Below are positions 9,202 to 17,777 of a stretch of 64,000 bases of DNA, in pieces; the first letter of the stretch is position 1, and each line of letters begins with the position of its first letter. Source of the stretch: Alkalihalobacillus pseudalcaliphilus (GTDB lineage Bacteria; Bacillota; Bacilli; Bacillales; Bacillaceae_D); assembly GCA_001038565.1 (NCBI GenBank), contig LFJO01000006.1:236835-300834 (forward strand), written 5' to 3'. The notes below the pieces were generated by a model. It was not told the DNA's origin. It worked only from the letters and a program-made list of their open reading frames with translations, and made no database searches. A program made the position numbers and the translations under genes.

Positions 9202-10160
9202 TATTCCTTCACTCCTCCAAGTGTTAATCCTTTAATAAAGTAACGTTGGAAAATTAAGAAGAAAATAATAATCGGTACTGCTGCCACCGTCGCCCCGGTC
9301 ATAAGGAACTTAAAGCTTGTTAAATTGGCATCCTGTAATGTTTTTAAACCTGCTGGAAGTGTCATTAAGTCAACATCATTAATGACAATAATTGGCCATA
9401 GGAATGCGTTCCAAACCATTACAAAAGTAAAGATACCTAAGGTTACCATCGCTGGAATCGCCAGTGGCATAACAATTTTGAAAAATATCTTCCACTCGCT
9501 TGCCCCGTCAATTGTCGCCGCCTCTATGAGCTCATCTGGTATCGACAGAAGGAATTGCCGCATCAAAAATACACCAAAAGCTGCCGCAAGATTCGGTAAA
9601 ATTAAAGCTAAATGCGAGTCAAACAATTGTAAGTTTTGTACTATGATAAAAGTAGGTACTAAGGTTACTTGCTCTGGTATCATCATTGTCGCAATAATAA
9701 TCCAAAATATAATCCATTTCCCAGGAAAATTCTTTTTGGCAAACACATACCCCGCCATCGTATCAAAGAGAACAATTAAGGCGGTCGTCACCACCGCTAT
9801 ATATATACTATTAAAGAGCCATTTCATAATAGGCGTTGTGGTAAAGAGTCGTGTAAATGAACTAAATGTTTTCTCAACCACTTCATCCATTAAATCTGCA
9901 TGGACTTGAGCCTGCTCCATATCGCCTGCTTGTTCAGCAGCTCTTTTTTTCTGCCACTGTGAGTAATACTCCGTAATACCAACCGGATACAGTTTTGGAG
10001 GTGTTGATTCTACATACGAAATAGGGCGGTCCATTTCCTCATTTTGATAACTAGGTAATTGTAAAGCAGTCGTAAAAACCCAATATAGTGGTAAGAGGGA
10101 GATGACCGCTATGATAGATAAGATGAAAATACTAAATGGTTTTTTTAATTTTGACAGCAT
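9201..10160 (-). CDS. Sugar ABC transporter permease, MalG type
   Basis: A 319-residue inner-membrane permease of the carbohydrate uptake-1 class. The EAA loop EAATIDGASEWKIFFKIVMP lies in the second half and contacts the ATPase. About six membrane spans are visible; between the first and second there is an unusually long outside segment (about residues 33-105) rich in charged residues (QKKRAAEQAGDMEQAQ). The ribosome-binding site is GGGGGGAT, four bases before the ATG. It pairs with the permease at 10176-11096 and the lipoprotein at 11202-12521. No ATPase gene is in the locus, so a shared MsmX-type ATPase is expected from what is known in Bacillus. Substrate inferred from context: a peptidoglycan-derived sugar. 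Confidence 0.9.
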   Translation of the reverse strand: MLSKLKKPFSIFILSIIAVISLLPLYWVFTTALQLPSYQNEEMDRPISYVESTPPKLYPVGITEYYSQWQKKRAAEQAGDMEQAQVHADLMDEVVEKTFSSFTRLFTTTPIMKWLFNSIYIAVVTTALIVLFDTMAGYVFAKKNFPGKWIIFWIIIATMMIPEQVTLVPTFIIVQNLQLFDSHLALILPNLAAAFGVFLMRQFLLSIPDELIEAATIDGASEWKIFFKIVMPLAIPAMVTLGIFTFVMVWNAFLWPIIVINDVDLMTLPAGLKTLQDANLTSFKFLMTGATVAAVPIIIFFLIFQRYFIKGLTLGGVKE

Positions 10161-10175
10161 ACTGATCCCCCCTCT

Positions 10176-11096
10176 CTATTTATCCTTCATGAGTCTAAAT
10201 TGAGCGATAGCAAAGCCCATTAAGATGAAAAATAAAATCACCGATTGAGCTGAAGCTAAGCCGAAATTAAAGTCTCTGAAAGCTGTTTTATAAATAATGT
10301 GGACAATCGTTTCCGTGGCATTACCCGGACCTCCACCTGTCATCATAATAATTTGCGTAAATACTTGGAACGAACCGATCGTACTGATAATGATTAAATA
10401 TAGTGTCGTTGGTTTTAACATCGGTAAGGTAATACGCATAAATTTTTGATAAGGGGTAGCCCCGTCAATATCAGCTGCTTCATATAATGAAGGATTAATA
10501 TTATTCATAGCCGCCAAATATATGATAATCCCTGAACCTGGAGGTATAAGTATCGACATAATCATTAATGCTGGTAACGCCGTCGAGGATTGAGCTAACC
10601 AGTTCACCGGCTCAAATCCAAAAAACTCTATTATGTAGTTAAATATACCGAAACGATAGTTATACATCCAACGCCAAACCATCGCAATAATAACCATGGA
10701 CGTAACCGTTGGCAAGTAAAAGGCAGAACGGAAAAATGTTTGTGAAATCCTACCTAATGGATGAATCATCGCAGCAATTACGAGTGCCGTAATAATAAAA
10801 GCCGGAACCGTTACTACCGTATATAATAAGGTGTTCATGACAGCTTTACGGAAAACCTCACTTTGAAAGGCATCGATGTAATGCTTGAAGCCAACATAAT
10901 CAATATTAAAAACGCCACGATCCTGAAACGAAATAACAAAAGCCCAAACAATTGGAATAAACATAAAAACAGTAAAAAATATCAGCTTAGGCATTAAAAA
11001 TAGATAAGCTATTTTGTTCTTTTTGATTCGCTCCCATAACGATTTCTTCGGAACGATTATTTTTTCAGATGTATTGATTTGAGGTTGATTTTCCAT
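10176..11096 (-). CDS. Sugar ABC transporter permease, MalF type
   Basis: A 306-residue permease with six predicted membrane spans after a basic cytoplasmic N-terminus (KSLWERIKKNKIAYLFL). The EAA loop is EAADIDGATPYQKFMRITLP. I prefer the ATG at 11096, with GAGG six bases upstream, over the TTG at 11108. It ends 15 bp before the second permease. Together with the binding protein it forms a carbohydrate uptake-1 importer without its own ATPase. Specificity cannot be read from the sequence and is inferred from murQ and nagZ in the same operon. Confidence 0.9.
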   Translation of the reverse strand: MENQPQINTSEKIIVPKKSLWERIKKNKIAYLFLMPKLIFFTVFMFIPIVWAFVISFQDRGVFNIDYVGFKHYIDAFQSEVFRKAVMNTLLYTVVTVPAFIITALVIAAMIHPLGRISQTFFRSAFYLPTVTSMVIIAMVWRWMYNYRFGIFNYIIEFFGFEPVNWLAQSSTALPALMIMSILIPPGSGIIIYLAAMNNINPSLYEAADIDGATPYQKFMRITLPMLKPTTLYLIIISTIGSFQVFTQIIMMTGGGPGNATETIVHIIYKTAFRDFNFGLASAQSVILFFILMGFAIAQFRLMKDK

Positions 11097-11132
11097 CTCG
11101 TTCCTCAACTCCTAACTACATTTAATAAGTAA

Positions 11133-11166
11133 AAGCTCTTCCCTCCTTTTTTGGAAAGAAGAGCTT
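11133..11166 (-). terminator. Stem-loop between binding-protein and permease genes
   Basis: The arms AAGCTCTT (11133-11140) and AAGAGCTT (11159-11166) enclose a CCCTCC...GGAAAG partly paired interior, followed on the minus strand by TTTTACTT. Such a weak terminator or processing hairpin after the first transporter gene commonly makes the binding protein more abundant than the permeases; that role is an inference here. Confidence 0.55.
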
Positions 11167-11201
11167 CAATTTCATAAAACCCTTTAGACTTAAGCGTTCA
11201 A

Positions 11202-12521
11202 TTAATCCATAATACTCTCAACTTGTGATCTTGCATCTTCTAAAGCTTGTTGAGCAGTTTTTTCTCCATTAGCCGCTAGCTGTAACTGTCCTTGAATCAC
11301 TTCATCAATTCTTGCCCAGTCAGGATGACGAGGAACTGGTACAACTTGTTCAGTTAATTCTTGTGCAGCTGCCATACCCGGATTGTCTGCAAAAGGATCC
11401 ATATCAGCTGCTGAAATCCGTGCTGGGAATGTACCATAATTTTGAGCTGTAACATATTGCTCATCTGTACTAGATACATGCTTTAAGAATTCACCAACCA
11501 TTTTCTTCTTTGCTTCATCTTCACCTTGGTTAAACATAACATATCCACCGACTCCACCGATTGTGACAGGCTCACCTGTATCACCTGTTGGATATTCAGC
11601 AACCATAAAATTCATTTCATATTCCTCTGTTTGTATTGAATTAATAGCCCATGTTGCCCACGGTTGAACAGCAACCGTTCTTTGAGCTAAGTTAGCAAAT
11701 GCTTGGAATGTACCTCCAACGTCATTACTACCCATCTCAACTGGAGCTGCTTCATATTCAAACTTTAAATCAAGTAACTTCTGTAAACCACTAATAGCTT
11801 CTGGAGAATCAAACGTATACTCGGTTAAATCCTCATTTAATGGATAACCACCGTCCATAAATAAGAATGGCCACGCTTCATAGTATCCAGGCATAATATA
11901 TGTGGAGAACCCATAGACGCCATCACCCGTTAACGCTTCCATTTTTTCTACAAACTCATCGTATGTCCACCGGCCATCAACTGGTGGTTCAACACCTTTT
12001 TCTTCAAAGATATCTAAGTTTAATAGAAGTGTTTGCACACTAATGGAAGTTGGCACGCCATAAATGTGACCATCATGCTCATAGGCTTCTACCGCATTTG
12101 GTAAAAAGTCTGCCCACTCCTCTTCGGTAAAAAGATCATCTGTGCTTTCGATGACACCATCTTCAATATGGTTCAAACTAATTGTTCCACCACTAATATC
12201 GATTGGAGCAATATCAGGCCAGTTCTTTCCAGCAATTGCTACACTCAAACTATCCCCGAGTTCTGCCCACGGCTGTTGAACGAGTTCAACCTCCACGCCT
12301 GGGTACTTCTCTTCAAATTCCGCCACTTTCTCTTCCATCCAATGGAATTTGTTTTCACTCTCATCTTCCCAACGGGGACCATCCCAAACCGTAATCTTAC
12401 CTTCCCACTCTTCCCAATTGTCAACATCTGTTGAAGAAGAGTTATTTCCCCCACAAGCTGTTAACGCTGTTAGACCTACAATAACAGCACCTGCAATAAT
12501 TGACTTTTTAAATCTTTTCAC
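11202..12521 (-). CDS. Sugar ABC transporter solute-binding lipoprotein
   Basis: A family-1 extracellular solute-binding protein of 439 residues. I place the start at the GTG at 12521, preceded by AAGGGGG at a good distance; the upstream in-frame ATG at 12593 overlaps the murQ stop and would give an odd leader. From the GTG the protein has a short basic N-terminus, a hydrophobic stretch and the lipobox L-T-A-C23, then a Gly/Asn/Ser linker, as expected for a membrane-anchored lipoprotein. The remainder carries KITVWDGPRW and VELVQQPW features of MalE-like proteins. Its position between murQ and two permeases implies binding of MurNAc-containing sugars or muropeptides. The mature protein is acidic. 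Confidence 0.9.
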   Translation of the reverse strand: MKRFKKSIIAGAVIVGLTALTACGGNNSSSTDVDNWEEWEGKITVWDGPRWEDESENKFHWMEEKVAEFEEKYPGVEVELVQQPWAELGDSLSVAIAGKNWPDIAPIDISGGTISLNHIEDGVIESTDDLFTEEEWADFLPNAVEAYEHDGHIYGVPTSISVQTLLLNLDIFEEKGVEPPVDGRWTYDEFVEKMEALTGDGVYGFSTYIMPGYYEAWPFLFMDGGYPLNEDLTEYTFDSPEAISGLQKLLDLKFEYEAAPVEMGSNDVGGTFQAFANLAQRTVAVQPWATWAINSIQTEEYEMNFMVAEYPTGDTGEPVTIGGVGGYVMFNQGEDEAKKKMVGEFLKHVSSTDEQYVTAQNYGTFPARISAADMDPFADNPGMAAAQELTEQVVPVPRHPDWARIDEVIQGQLQLAANGEKTAQQALEDARSQVESIMD

Positions 12522-12592
12522 AAGAATCCCCCTTACTTGCTTCATGATTATATTTAATTCCAATAGAAGAAATTCTACTGGAAGTAATACCA

Positions 12593-13507
12593 TTAATGAT
12601 GTGCTTGAGCACGTTCGATTGCTTTCCTAACAAACCCTTCACTCTGCTGTAATAATAGTAATGCTTGCTGATAGTCAACATTGCCTTTTATCATAACAAT
12701 CGCTGCTTTTACATCGCTATTCGCTTGATTAAGACTTGTTTCAGCCACTTCTTCTCGTGCTCCTGTCACACTCATGACAATGTTTTTAGCTCGCTCTTTT
12801 AACTTTACATTACTTGCATTTAAATCAACCATTAAATTTTCATAGACCTTACCAAGCTTAATCATCGTTGTTGTTGATAACATATTGAGAACCATCTTAT
12901 GAGCAGATGCCGCTTTTAACCTTGTTGAACCTGTTAATACTTCCGGCCCTACCAACACCTCAATTGCAATCTGAGCGATGTCACCTAATTCAGAATTTTG
13001 ATTAGCTGTTAGAGCTATCGTTGTTGCACCTAAGGAATTAGCATATTCAATCCCACCATATACATAAGGCGTACGACCACTTGCTGCAATACCTACTAGT
13101 GCGTCCCCTTTTTGAAAGTTTGCTTTTTTTAAATCATTCTTACCTTCAAAAGGATTATCCTCTACGCCTTCTACAGCGGTGATGATTGCTTTAGTTCCAC
13201 CTGCCATAATTCCTTGCACTAGACTTGGCTCCGTCCGAAATGTCGGTGGACATTCTGACGCATCAATGACACCAAGCCGACCGCTCGTTCCAGCACCAAG
13301 GTAAAATAATCGCCCGCCGTTTTTCAAAGCTTGATAGATTTCATTCGTCGCTTGTTCGATTTCAGGCAAACACTTTTGAACAGCTAAAGCAACACCTTGG
13401 TCTTCCTTATTCATTAGTTGAATAATTTCCAAGGTTGAAAGCTGATCAATATTAACCGTTTGTTCATTCCTCTTTTCTGTCATTAAAGCGGAAAGGTCAA
13501 GTTCCAT
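12593..13507 (-). CDS. murQ: N-acetylmuramic acid 6-phosphate etherase MurQ
   Basis: The 304-residue SIS-domain protein matches MurQ, which cleaves the lactyl ether of MurNAc-6-phosphate to give GlcNAc-6-phosphate and D-lactate. The diagnostic stretch is LGAGTSGRLGVIDASECPPT at residues 70-89, with the catalytic glutamate at E85. A second conserved part is TGSTRLKAASAHKMVLNML. It is the first gene of the operon murQ, binding protein, two permeases, nagZ. Two palindromes just upstream (13535-13548 and 13569-13585) are candidate operators for an RpiR/MurR-type regulator; one such gene is at 62281-63153. In Bacillus subtilis the substrate comes from the MurP PTS; here no MurP is present and AnmK is the only visible source of MurNAc-6-phosphate. 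Confidence 0.96.
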   Translation of the reverse strand: MELDLSALMTEKRNEQTVNIDQLSTLEIIQLMNKEDQGVALAVQKCLPEIEQATNEIYQALKNGGRLFYLGAGTSGRLGVIDASECPPTFRTEPSLVQGIMAGGTKAIITAVEGVEDNPFEGKNDLKKANFQKGDALVGIAASGRTPYVYGGIEYANSLGATTIALTANQNSELGDIAQIAIEVLVGPEVLTGSTRLKAASAHKMVLNMLSTTTMIKLGKVYENLMVDLNASNVKLKERAKNIVMSVTGAREEVAETSLNQANSDVKAAIVMIKGNVDYQQALLLLQQSEGFVRKAIERAQAHH

Positions 13508-13534
13508 ATAATCACCAAATTTCTGTAGATGTGT

Positions 13535-13585
13535 AATGAAATTTCATTTTTATTTTATATTATATTTTTTGAAACGAGATTTCAA
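13535..13585. promoter_or_regulatory. Two palindromic operator candidates upstream of murQ
   Basis: AATGAAATTTCATT (13535-13548) is a perfect 14-bp palindrome, and TTGAAACGAGATTTCAA (13569-13585) has TTGAAA/TTTCAA arms around five bases. Both share the half-site TGAAA and lie 28-78 bp before the murQ start, within or near its promoter. This pattern suits a dimeric regulator such as an RpiR/MurR protein, but the match to a known MurR site is not established. Confidence 0.55.
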
Positions 13586-13856
13586 TACCATTTTCGAATT
13601 TTTTTGATTTTTTTCAAATATTTTTGATCAAGTGTATCAATTTGTCGAAAAAAATCTTTGATAACTAGAACTATGTCGTTAGTTCTACTTTCATGGATAC
13701 TCATATAGGACTAAAATAATATTTTGTAAAAATTGCGTATTTTATGAAATATTGTGTTGAAAATTCCAAATTGTCAACTTATAATGAGTTCCAATCGGAC
13801 AGAAAGGGGGATGTGTATTACTTAGGTCAATAAACTATAATTAAAGGAGGATTTAA
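13586..13856. promoter_or_regulatory. AT-rich divergent promoter region between murQ and the SpoIID-domain gene
   Basis: This stretch is very A/T-rich with no supported ORF. It ends in AAAGGAGG, the ribosome-binding site for the gene at 13857. The 349-bp divergent gap (13508-13856) could allow joint control of the murQ operon and the wall-anchored SpoIID-domain protein. I do not assign specific -35/-10 boxes. Confidence 0.4.
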
Positions 13857-16800
13857 ATGATTAAGAAAGCGTTAACAAAATTAATGTATGGATTTCTTAT
13901 TTTTGTTTTATTATTTGCCCATATGCCCCACGCTTTTGCAAGTGAACCTTCTTCAGATAACAACACTACGAATGATTATCAAGAAAAAATCATGTCAAGA
14001 GATTCGAATAAGTTAGAATTAGAATTACAAGGAAAGCTATCCCTTGCCTCAGATTATACCGTTTTTCGAATTAAAAACGGACAACCCCAAACAGCCTCCT
14101 ATTCTGAAGTACGCGTAGGAGCTGAAAACGTCGTAGTCACAGTCAATACTCAAAGAGAGATTGAGACAATTAAGATTTACGGTGATACTCCTATTGAAAA
14201 CATCCGAGTCGGTATACATAATACAGGTTTTGTTTCACTCGATCATGACCAATTTCAAGCTAACTCTTCAGCCGGTTTGAAAGTCAGTGATAAAAAAGGG
14301 AATGAAAGTTTTGACATTCCCGCTAATGAAAACGTAACGATTCAACGTAATGGTGCAAAATTAACCGTACTTCAAGGTGATGAAACAATCTATGAAACTG
14401 AAAATCGGTTGTATGTTCATTCCCTTGATGAAGAAGCAAAAGTTACGGTAGCTTCACACCAAAGAAATTATGGTGCACCTAGTTATCGTGGATTCTTTGA
14501 AATAACTGCTTCCACAAATGATAATAAGCTCCGCGTCCTTAATGATGTTAATTTTGAGCAGTATTTATACCAAGTAGTACCGAGTGAAATGCCTGCTAGT
14601 TTTGGTGAAGAGGCTTTAAAAGCACAAGCCGTTGCTGCTCGTACCTACGCATTAAATAATTTCTTCTCAACTTCCCATGTAGCAAATGGTTATCAAGTGG
14701 TAGATAGTGTTTTGAGCCAAGTGTATAACAATGTCAATGAAAATGAAATAACTACCCGAGCCGTTGATGCGACTAAAGGTGAGGTCATGCGAAGTAATGG
14801 TCAATTAATTGATGCTCGCTTTTATTCAACTTCAAGCGGATATAGTCAAACCAAACACGAAACATGGGCAGAAGGTGATGGTACTTACCCAAGTGCTATT
14901 GTCCCTTATTTAATGGCAGAGACTCATATCTATGATCCTGAGACGATGGAACCGATTGAATTTGACACATCCAATGATGAAGAAATGGAACAATTTTTCC
15001 GTGATTTATCTTTACGTGGATATGGGGATGACTCTCCTTTACATCGTTGGAAAATAGAACTAACAGCAGAAGAATTAACGAACACTTATAATAGCAATTT
15101 AGCAACACGTTATCATGCTGATCCTAAGTTCGTATTGACGTTGGATGAAAATGACGAATTTGTATCCAAACCAATACCAGCGGAAGGGATTGGAGAGCTA
15201 TTAAGCTTAGTGGTTGCTAAACGTGGTGATGGTGGTGCAGCGACAGAACTTATTATTGAAGGTACAACAGGCACCTATAAGCTAATTAAAGAATTTAATA
15301 TTCGTTTCACTACTAGCTTAACTGCCGCACACTTAGGAACTGAAAATGCCACGATACACCTAGCACCAGGAGGCAGTGAAGATTACAGCTCTACACGGAA
15401 TAATCTTGGTACACTCCCTTCCTCTTCCTTTGTGTTAGAGCACACTTTCACGGATGATAACGAACTAGAAACGATCACATTTTACGGTGGTGGTTTTGGT
15501 CACGGGGTTGGTATGAGTCAATACGGAGCTGGTGACTTAGGGAAAAGGCTTGGCTGGAGTTATCAAGAAATTCTAGAACTCTATTATCAAGATATCGATT
15601 TGGATTATATCTATGATGCCGTTATAGAAGAACCTCCAACCGTACCACCCGTCGAAGAACCTGTTGAAACTAGTTTTCAAGAAAGAATTATGTCCAAAAC
15701 TAGTTCTTCGCTTGAGTTAGAGCAGCAAGGAACACTTCAACTCGCTTCTGACCTTCAAGTAATACGTATTGTTAAAGATACAGAAGTGCCGGCGACTTAT
15801 GCGGATGCTCGTGTTGGTGCTGAAAATGTAACTGTTCATATTAATGATGCTGGTGAGATATTCTTAATAGAAATAGACGGACCTACTCCTGTTGAAAATA
15901 TGCGTGTCGGAATTATGAATCAAGGCTTCGCTTCCATTGATCATGATATATTCAGTGTCCATTCTGAACAAGGATTGATTCTTACAGATAAAAAAGGTGA
16001 GGAATCCCTTTCTATTCCTGCCGATCAAGAAGTAACGTTTACCGTTTCTGATCATACGATTTCGGTTGAATCTGGTGGACAAGTCCTATACGAAAGTCAA
16101 GAACGCTTATATGTTGAAGCACATTCAGAGCAAGAAGAGGCACATATCCTTCAATCTAGTGAACCTACACTTACAGTAACGTCCTTCACTAGAGCACAAG
16201 GCATTCCTCATTATCGCGGTATTTTTGAAATAACTGCATCACCGACAGGTGGCAAACTACGAGTGATCAACGATGTTAATTTTGAAGAATATCTCTTTCA
16301 AGTTTTACCAAGTGAAATGCCTGAATTTTTCGGATTAAATGCTTTAAAAGCTCAAGCAGTAGCTGCGAGAACTTATGCCTTAAGTGATTATTTCAGCAAT
16401 CGCTTCACAGCTGATGGTTACTTTGTTAATGATAGTGTTTTAAGCCAAGTCTATAACAATAGTGCAGAAAATTCGACTTCTACACAAGCCGTCTTAGAAA
16501 CAAGCGGTATTGTGATGGTAGATGAAAACGAGCGATTGGTTGATGCCCGCTATTATTCTACATCTAGCGGTTTTGGTGCTTCTAAACATCAAGTTTGGTC
16601 TGAGGCAGATGGCTCATTCCCTGGTGTAGTCACTCCATATTTAATCTCACAAAGCCATACATTTGACCCAGATAATCCAGGTCAAATGTTAGAGATTGAT
16701 ACGTTAGATGAGGAAGTCCTTAATGCGTTTTATAAAGATTTATCTTATGAGTCTTATGATGGTGAATCTTGGTACTTCCGTTGGATGGTCGGTCTTTCTC

Positions 16801-17729
16801 ATGAAGAGCTAGCTAATACAATTAATGCTAATATATTCGAAAGGTATGACGCACAAAAAGATTTTATTTTAACATTAGATGAAAATGAAGAGTTCGTTTC
16901 AAAACCTATCCCCGAAGAAGGTATTGGTGAGTTTGTAAATATGTACGTTTCAGAGCGTGGCGATGGCGGTGTCGCTATGAGTCTCATTATAGAGGGAACA
17001 ACGGGAACGTACCAAATTTTAAAAGAATATAATATTCGCTTTTTAATTAGACCGCGCTCAGTAGATACTGGTGGTGAAACAGTCACTCTATATCGTGCTA
17101 AACAAGGTGAAAGTGAATACGGAATGCCGCTCGTCGATTTTACGATTTTACCTTCTGGATTTTTCAGCTTTGATATTGAAGATGATGGCGTTACTTTCTA
17201 TGGTGGTGGATACGGACATGGCGTTGGTATGAGTCAATTTGGTGCCTACCAACTTGGTGAATTCAATGGCTGGGAATACTCAAGTATTCTAAACACCTAT
17301 TACCCGAATATGACATTAATTCATTGGGAAGATGGAACCGTGATTGATGTGCCGGGTGACGGTGAACCGGGTGACGGTGAACCCGGTGACGGTGAACCCG
17401 GTGATGGTGAACCCGGTGATGGTGAACCCGGTGACGGTGAACCCGGTGATGGTGAACCGGGTGACGGTGAACCCGGTGACGGTGAACCCGGTGACGGTGA
17501 ACCCGGTGACGGTGAACCCGGTGATGGTGAACCCGGTGATGGTGAACCCGGTGATGGTGAACCCGGTGATGGTGAACCCGGTGATGGTGAACCCGGTGAC
17601 GATAAAAATAACCAATTACCAGACACCGCAACCTCTTATTATAATTATCTCTTAATCGGTTTGATCTTACTAATTGTTTCATTGAGTGTATTATTCCTTA
17701 ATAAACGATTAAGAAAAAGCTCCGTATAA
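13857..17729 (+). CDS. Wall-anchored protein with two SpoIID/LytB domains and GDGEP repeat stalk
   Basis: The 1290-residue product has a signal peptide (to about residue 29, AFASE). Two related halves follow, each with an N-terminal beta-rich part and a SpoIID domain. Domain 1 has PSEMP with E244, ALKAQAVAARTYAL at 253-266 and HGVGMSQYG at 549-557. Domain 2 has PSEMP with E820, the same ALKAQAVAARTYAL, and HGVGMSQFG from 1121. In SpoIID the Glu of this motif is catalytic for glycan-strand lytic transglycosylation, giving anhydro-MurNAc ends. A stalk of 16 GDGEP units (1167-1246) precedes the sortase signal LPDTA (1254-1258), a membrane span and a basic tail. LPDTA resembles class D sortase substrates. 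It stands divergent from murQ, suggesting generation of anhydro-muropeptides at the surface for import. True SpoIID is a much shorter engulfment protein, so this is a different use of the domain. Confidence 0.88.
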   Translation: MIKKALTKLMYGFLIFVLLFAHMPHAFASEPSSDNNTTNDYQEKIMSRDSNKLELELQGKLSLASDYTVFRIKNGQPQTASYSEVRVGAENVVVTVNTQREIETIKIYGDTPIENIRVGIHNTGFVSLDHDQFQANSSAGLKVSDKKGNESFDIPANENVTIQRNGAKLTVLQGDETIYETENRLYVHSLDEEAKVTVASHQRNYGAPSYRGFFEITASTNDNKLRVLNDVNFEQYLYQVVPSEMPASFGEEALKAQAVAARTYALNNFFSTSHVANGYQVVDSVLSQVYNNVNENEITTRAVDATKGEVMRSNGQLIDARFYSTSSGYSQTKHETWAEGDGTYPSAIVPYLMAETHIYDPETMEPIEFDTSNDEEMEQFFRDLSLRGYGDDSPLHRWKIELTAEELTNTYNSNLATRYHADPKFVLTLDENDEFVSKPIPAEGIGELLSLVVAKRGDGGAATELIIEGTTGTYKLIKEFNIRFTTSLTAAHLGTENATIHLAPGGSEDYSSTRNNLGTLPSSSFVLEHTFTDDNELETITFYGGGFGHGVGMSQYGAGDLGKRLGWSYQEILELYYQDIDLDYIYDAVIEEPPTVPPVEEPVETSFQERIMSKTSSSLELEQQGTLQLASDLQVIRIVKDTEVPATYADARVGAENVTVHINDAGEIFLIEIDGPTPVENMRVGIMNQGFASIDHDIFSVHSEQGLILTDKKGEESLSIPADQEVTFTVSDHTISVESGGQVLYESQERLYVEAHSEQEEAHILQSSEPTLTVTSFTRAQGIPHYRGIFEITASPTGGKLRVINDVNFEEYLFQVLPSEMPEFFGLNALKAQAVAARTYALSDYFSNRFTADGYFVNDSVLSQVYNNSAENSTSTQAVLETSGIVMVDENERLVDARYYSTSSGFGASKHQVWSEADGSFPGVVTPYLISQSHTFDPDNPGQMLEIDTLDEEVLNAFYKDLSYESYDGESWYFRWMVGLSHEELANTINANIFERYDAQKDFILTLDENEEFVSKPIPEEGIGEFVNMYVSERGDGGVAMSLIIEGTTGTYQILKEYNIRFLIRPRSVDTGGETVTLYRAKQGESEYGMPLVDFTILPSGFFSFDIEDDGVTFYGGGYGHGVGMSQFGAYQLGEFNGWEYSSILNTYYPNMTLIHWEDGTVIDVPGDGEPGDGEPGDGEPGDGEPGDGEPGDGEPGDGEPGDGEPGDGEPGDGEPGDGEPGDGEPGDGEPGDGEPGDGEPGDGEPGDDKNNQLPDTATSYYNYLLIGLILLIVSLSVLFLNKRLRKSSV
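17355..17594 (+). repeat. Sixteen in-frame 15-bp repeats encoding GDGEP
   Basis: Sixteen consecutive units of GGTGAYGGTGAACCS differ only at third codon positions, encoding (GDGEP)16. The acidic, proline-containing stalk probably spans the wall between the enzymatic domains and the sortase anchor. Near-identical units are prone to slipped-strand copy-number change, so the stalk length may vary between strains. The reverse strand is open in other frames only because of the repeat. Confidence 0.95.
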
Positions 17730-17737
17730 ATACCCAC

Positions 17738-17776
17738 TAGAAAAACGGAGGGTGAAATAGGCCCCCCGTTTTTTTG
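17738..17776. terminator. Bidirectional terminator between convergent genes
   Basis: AAAAACGGAGGG pairs with CCCCCCGTTTTTTT (one mismatch) around a short loop. It has T runs on both strands and sits between the converging SpoIID-domain gene and the DUF1641 gene. Confidence 0.8.
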
Positions 17777-17777
17777 T

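Noticed and set aside
12522..12593. N-terminal extension of the solute-binding lipoprotein to the ATG at 12593
   Set aside because: That ATG overlaps the murQ stop and lacks a ribosome-binding site; the GTG at 12521 has AAGGGGG upstream and gives a proper lipoprotein signal.
17263..17682. Open frames in other frames of the GDGEP repeat (both strands)
   Set aside because: Shadows of the 15-bp repeat; the plus-strand frame belongs to the SpoIID-domain protein, with signal peptide and sortase motif.
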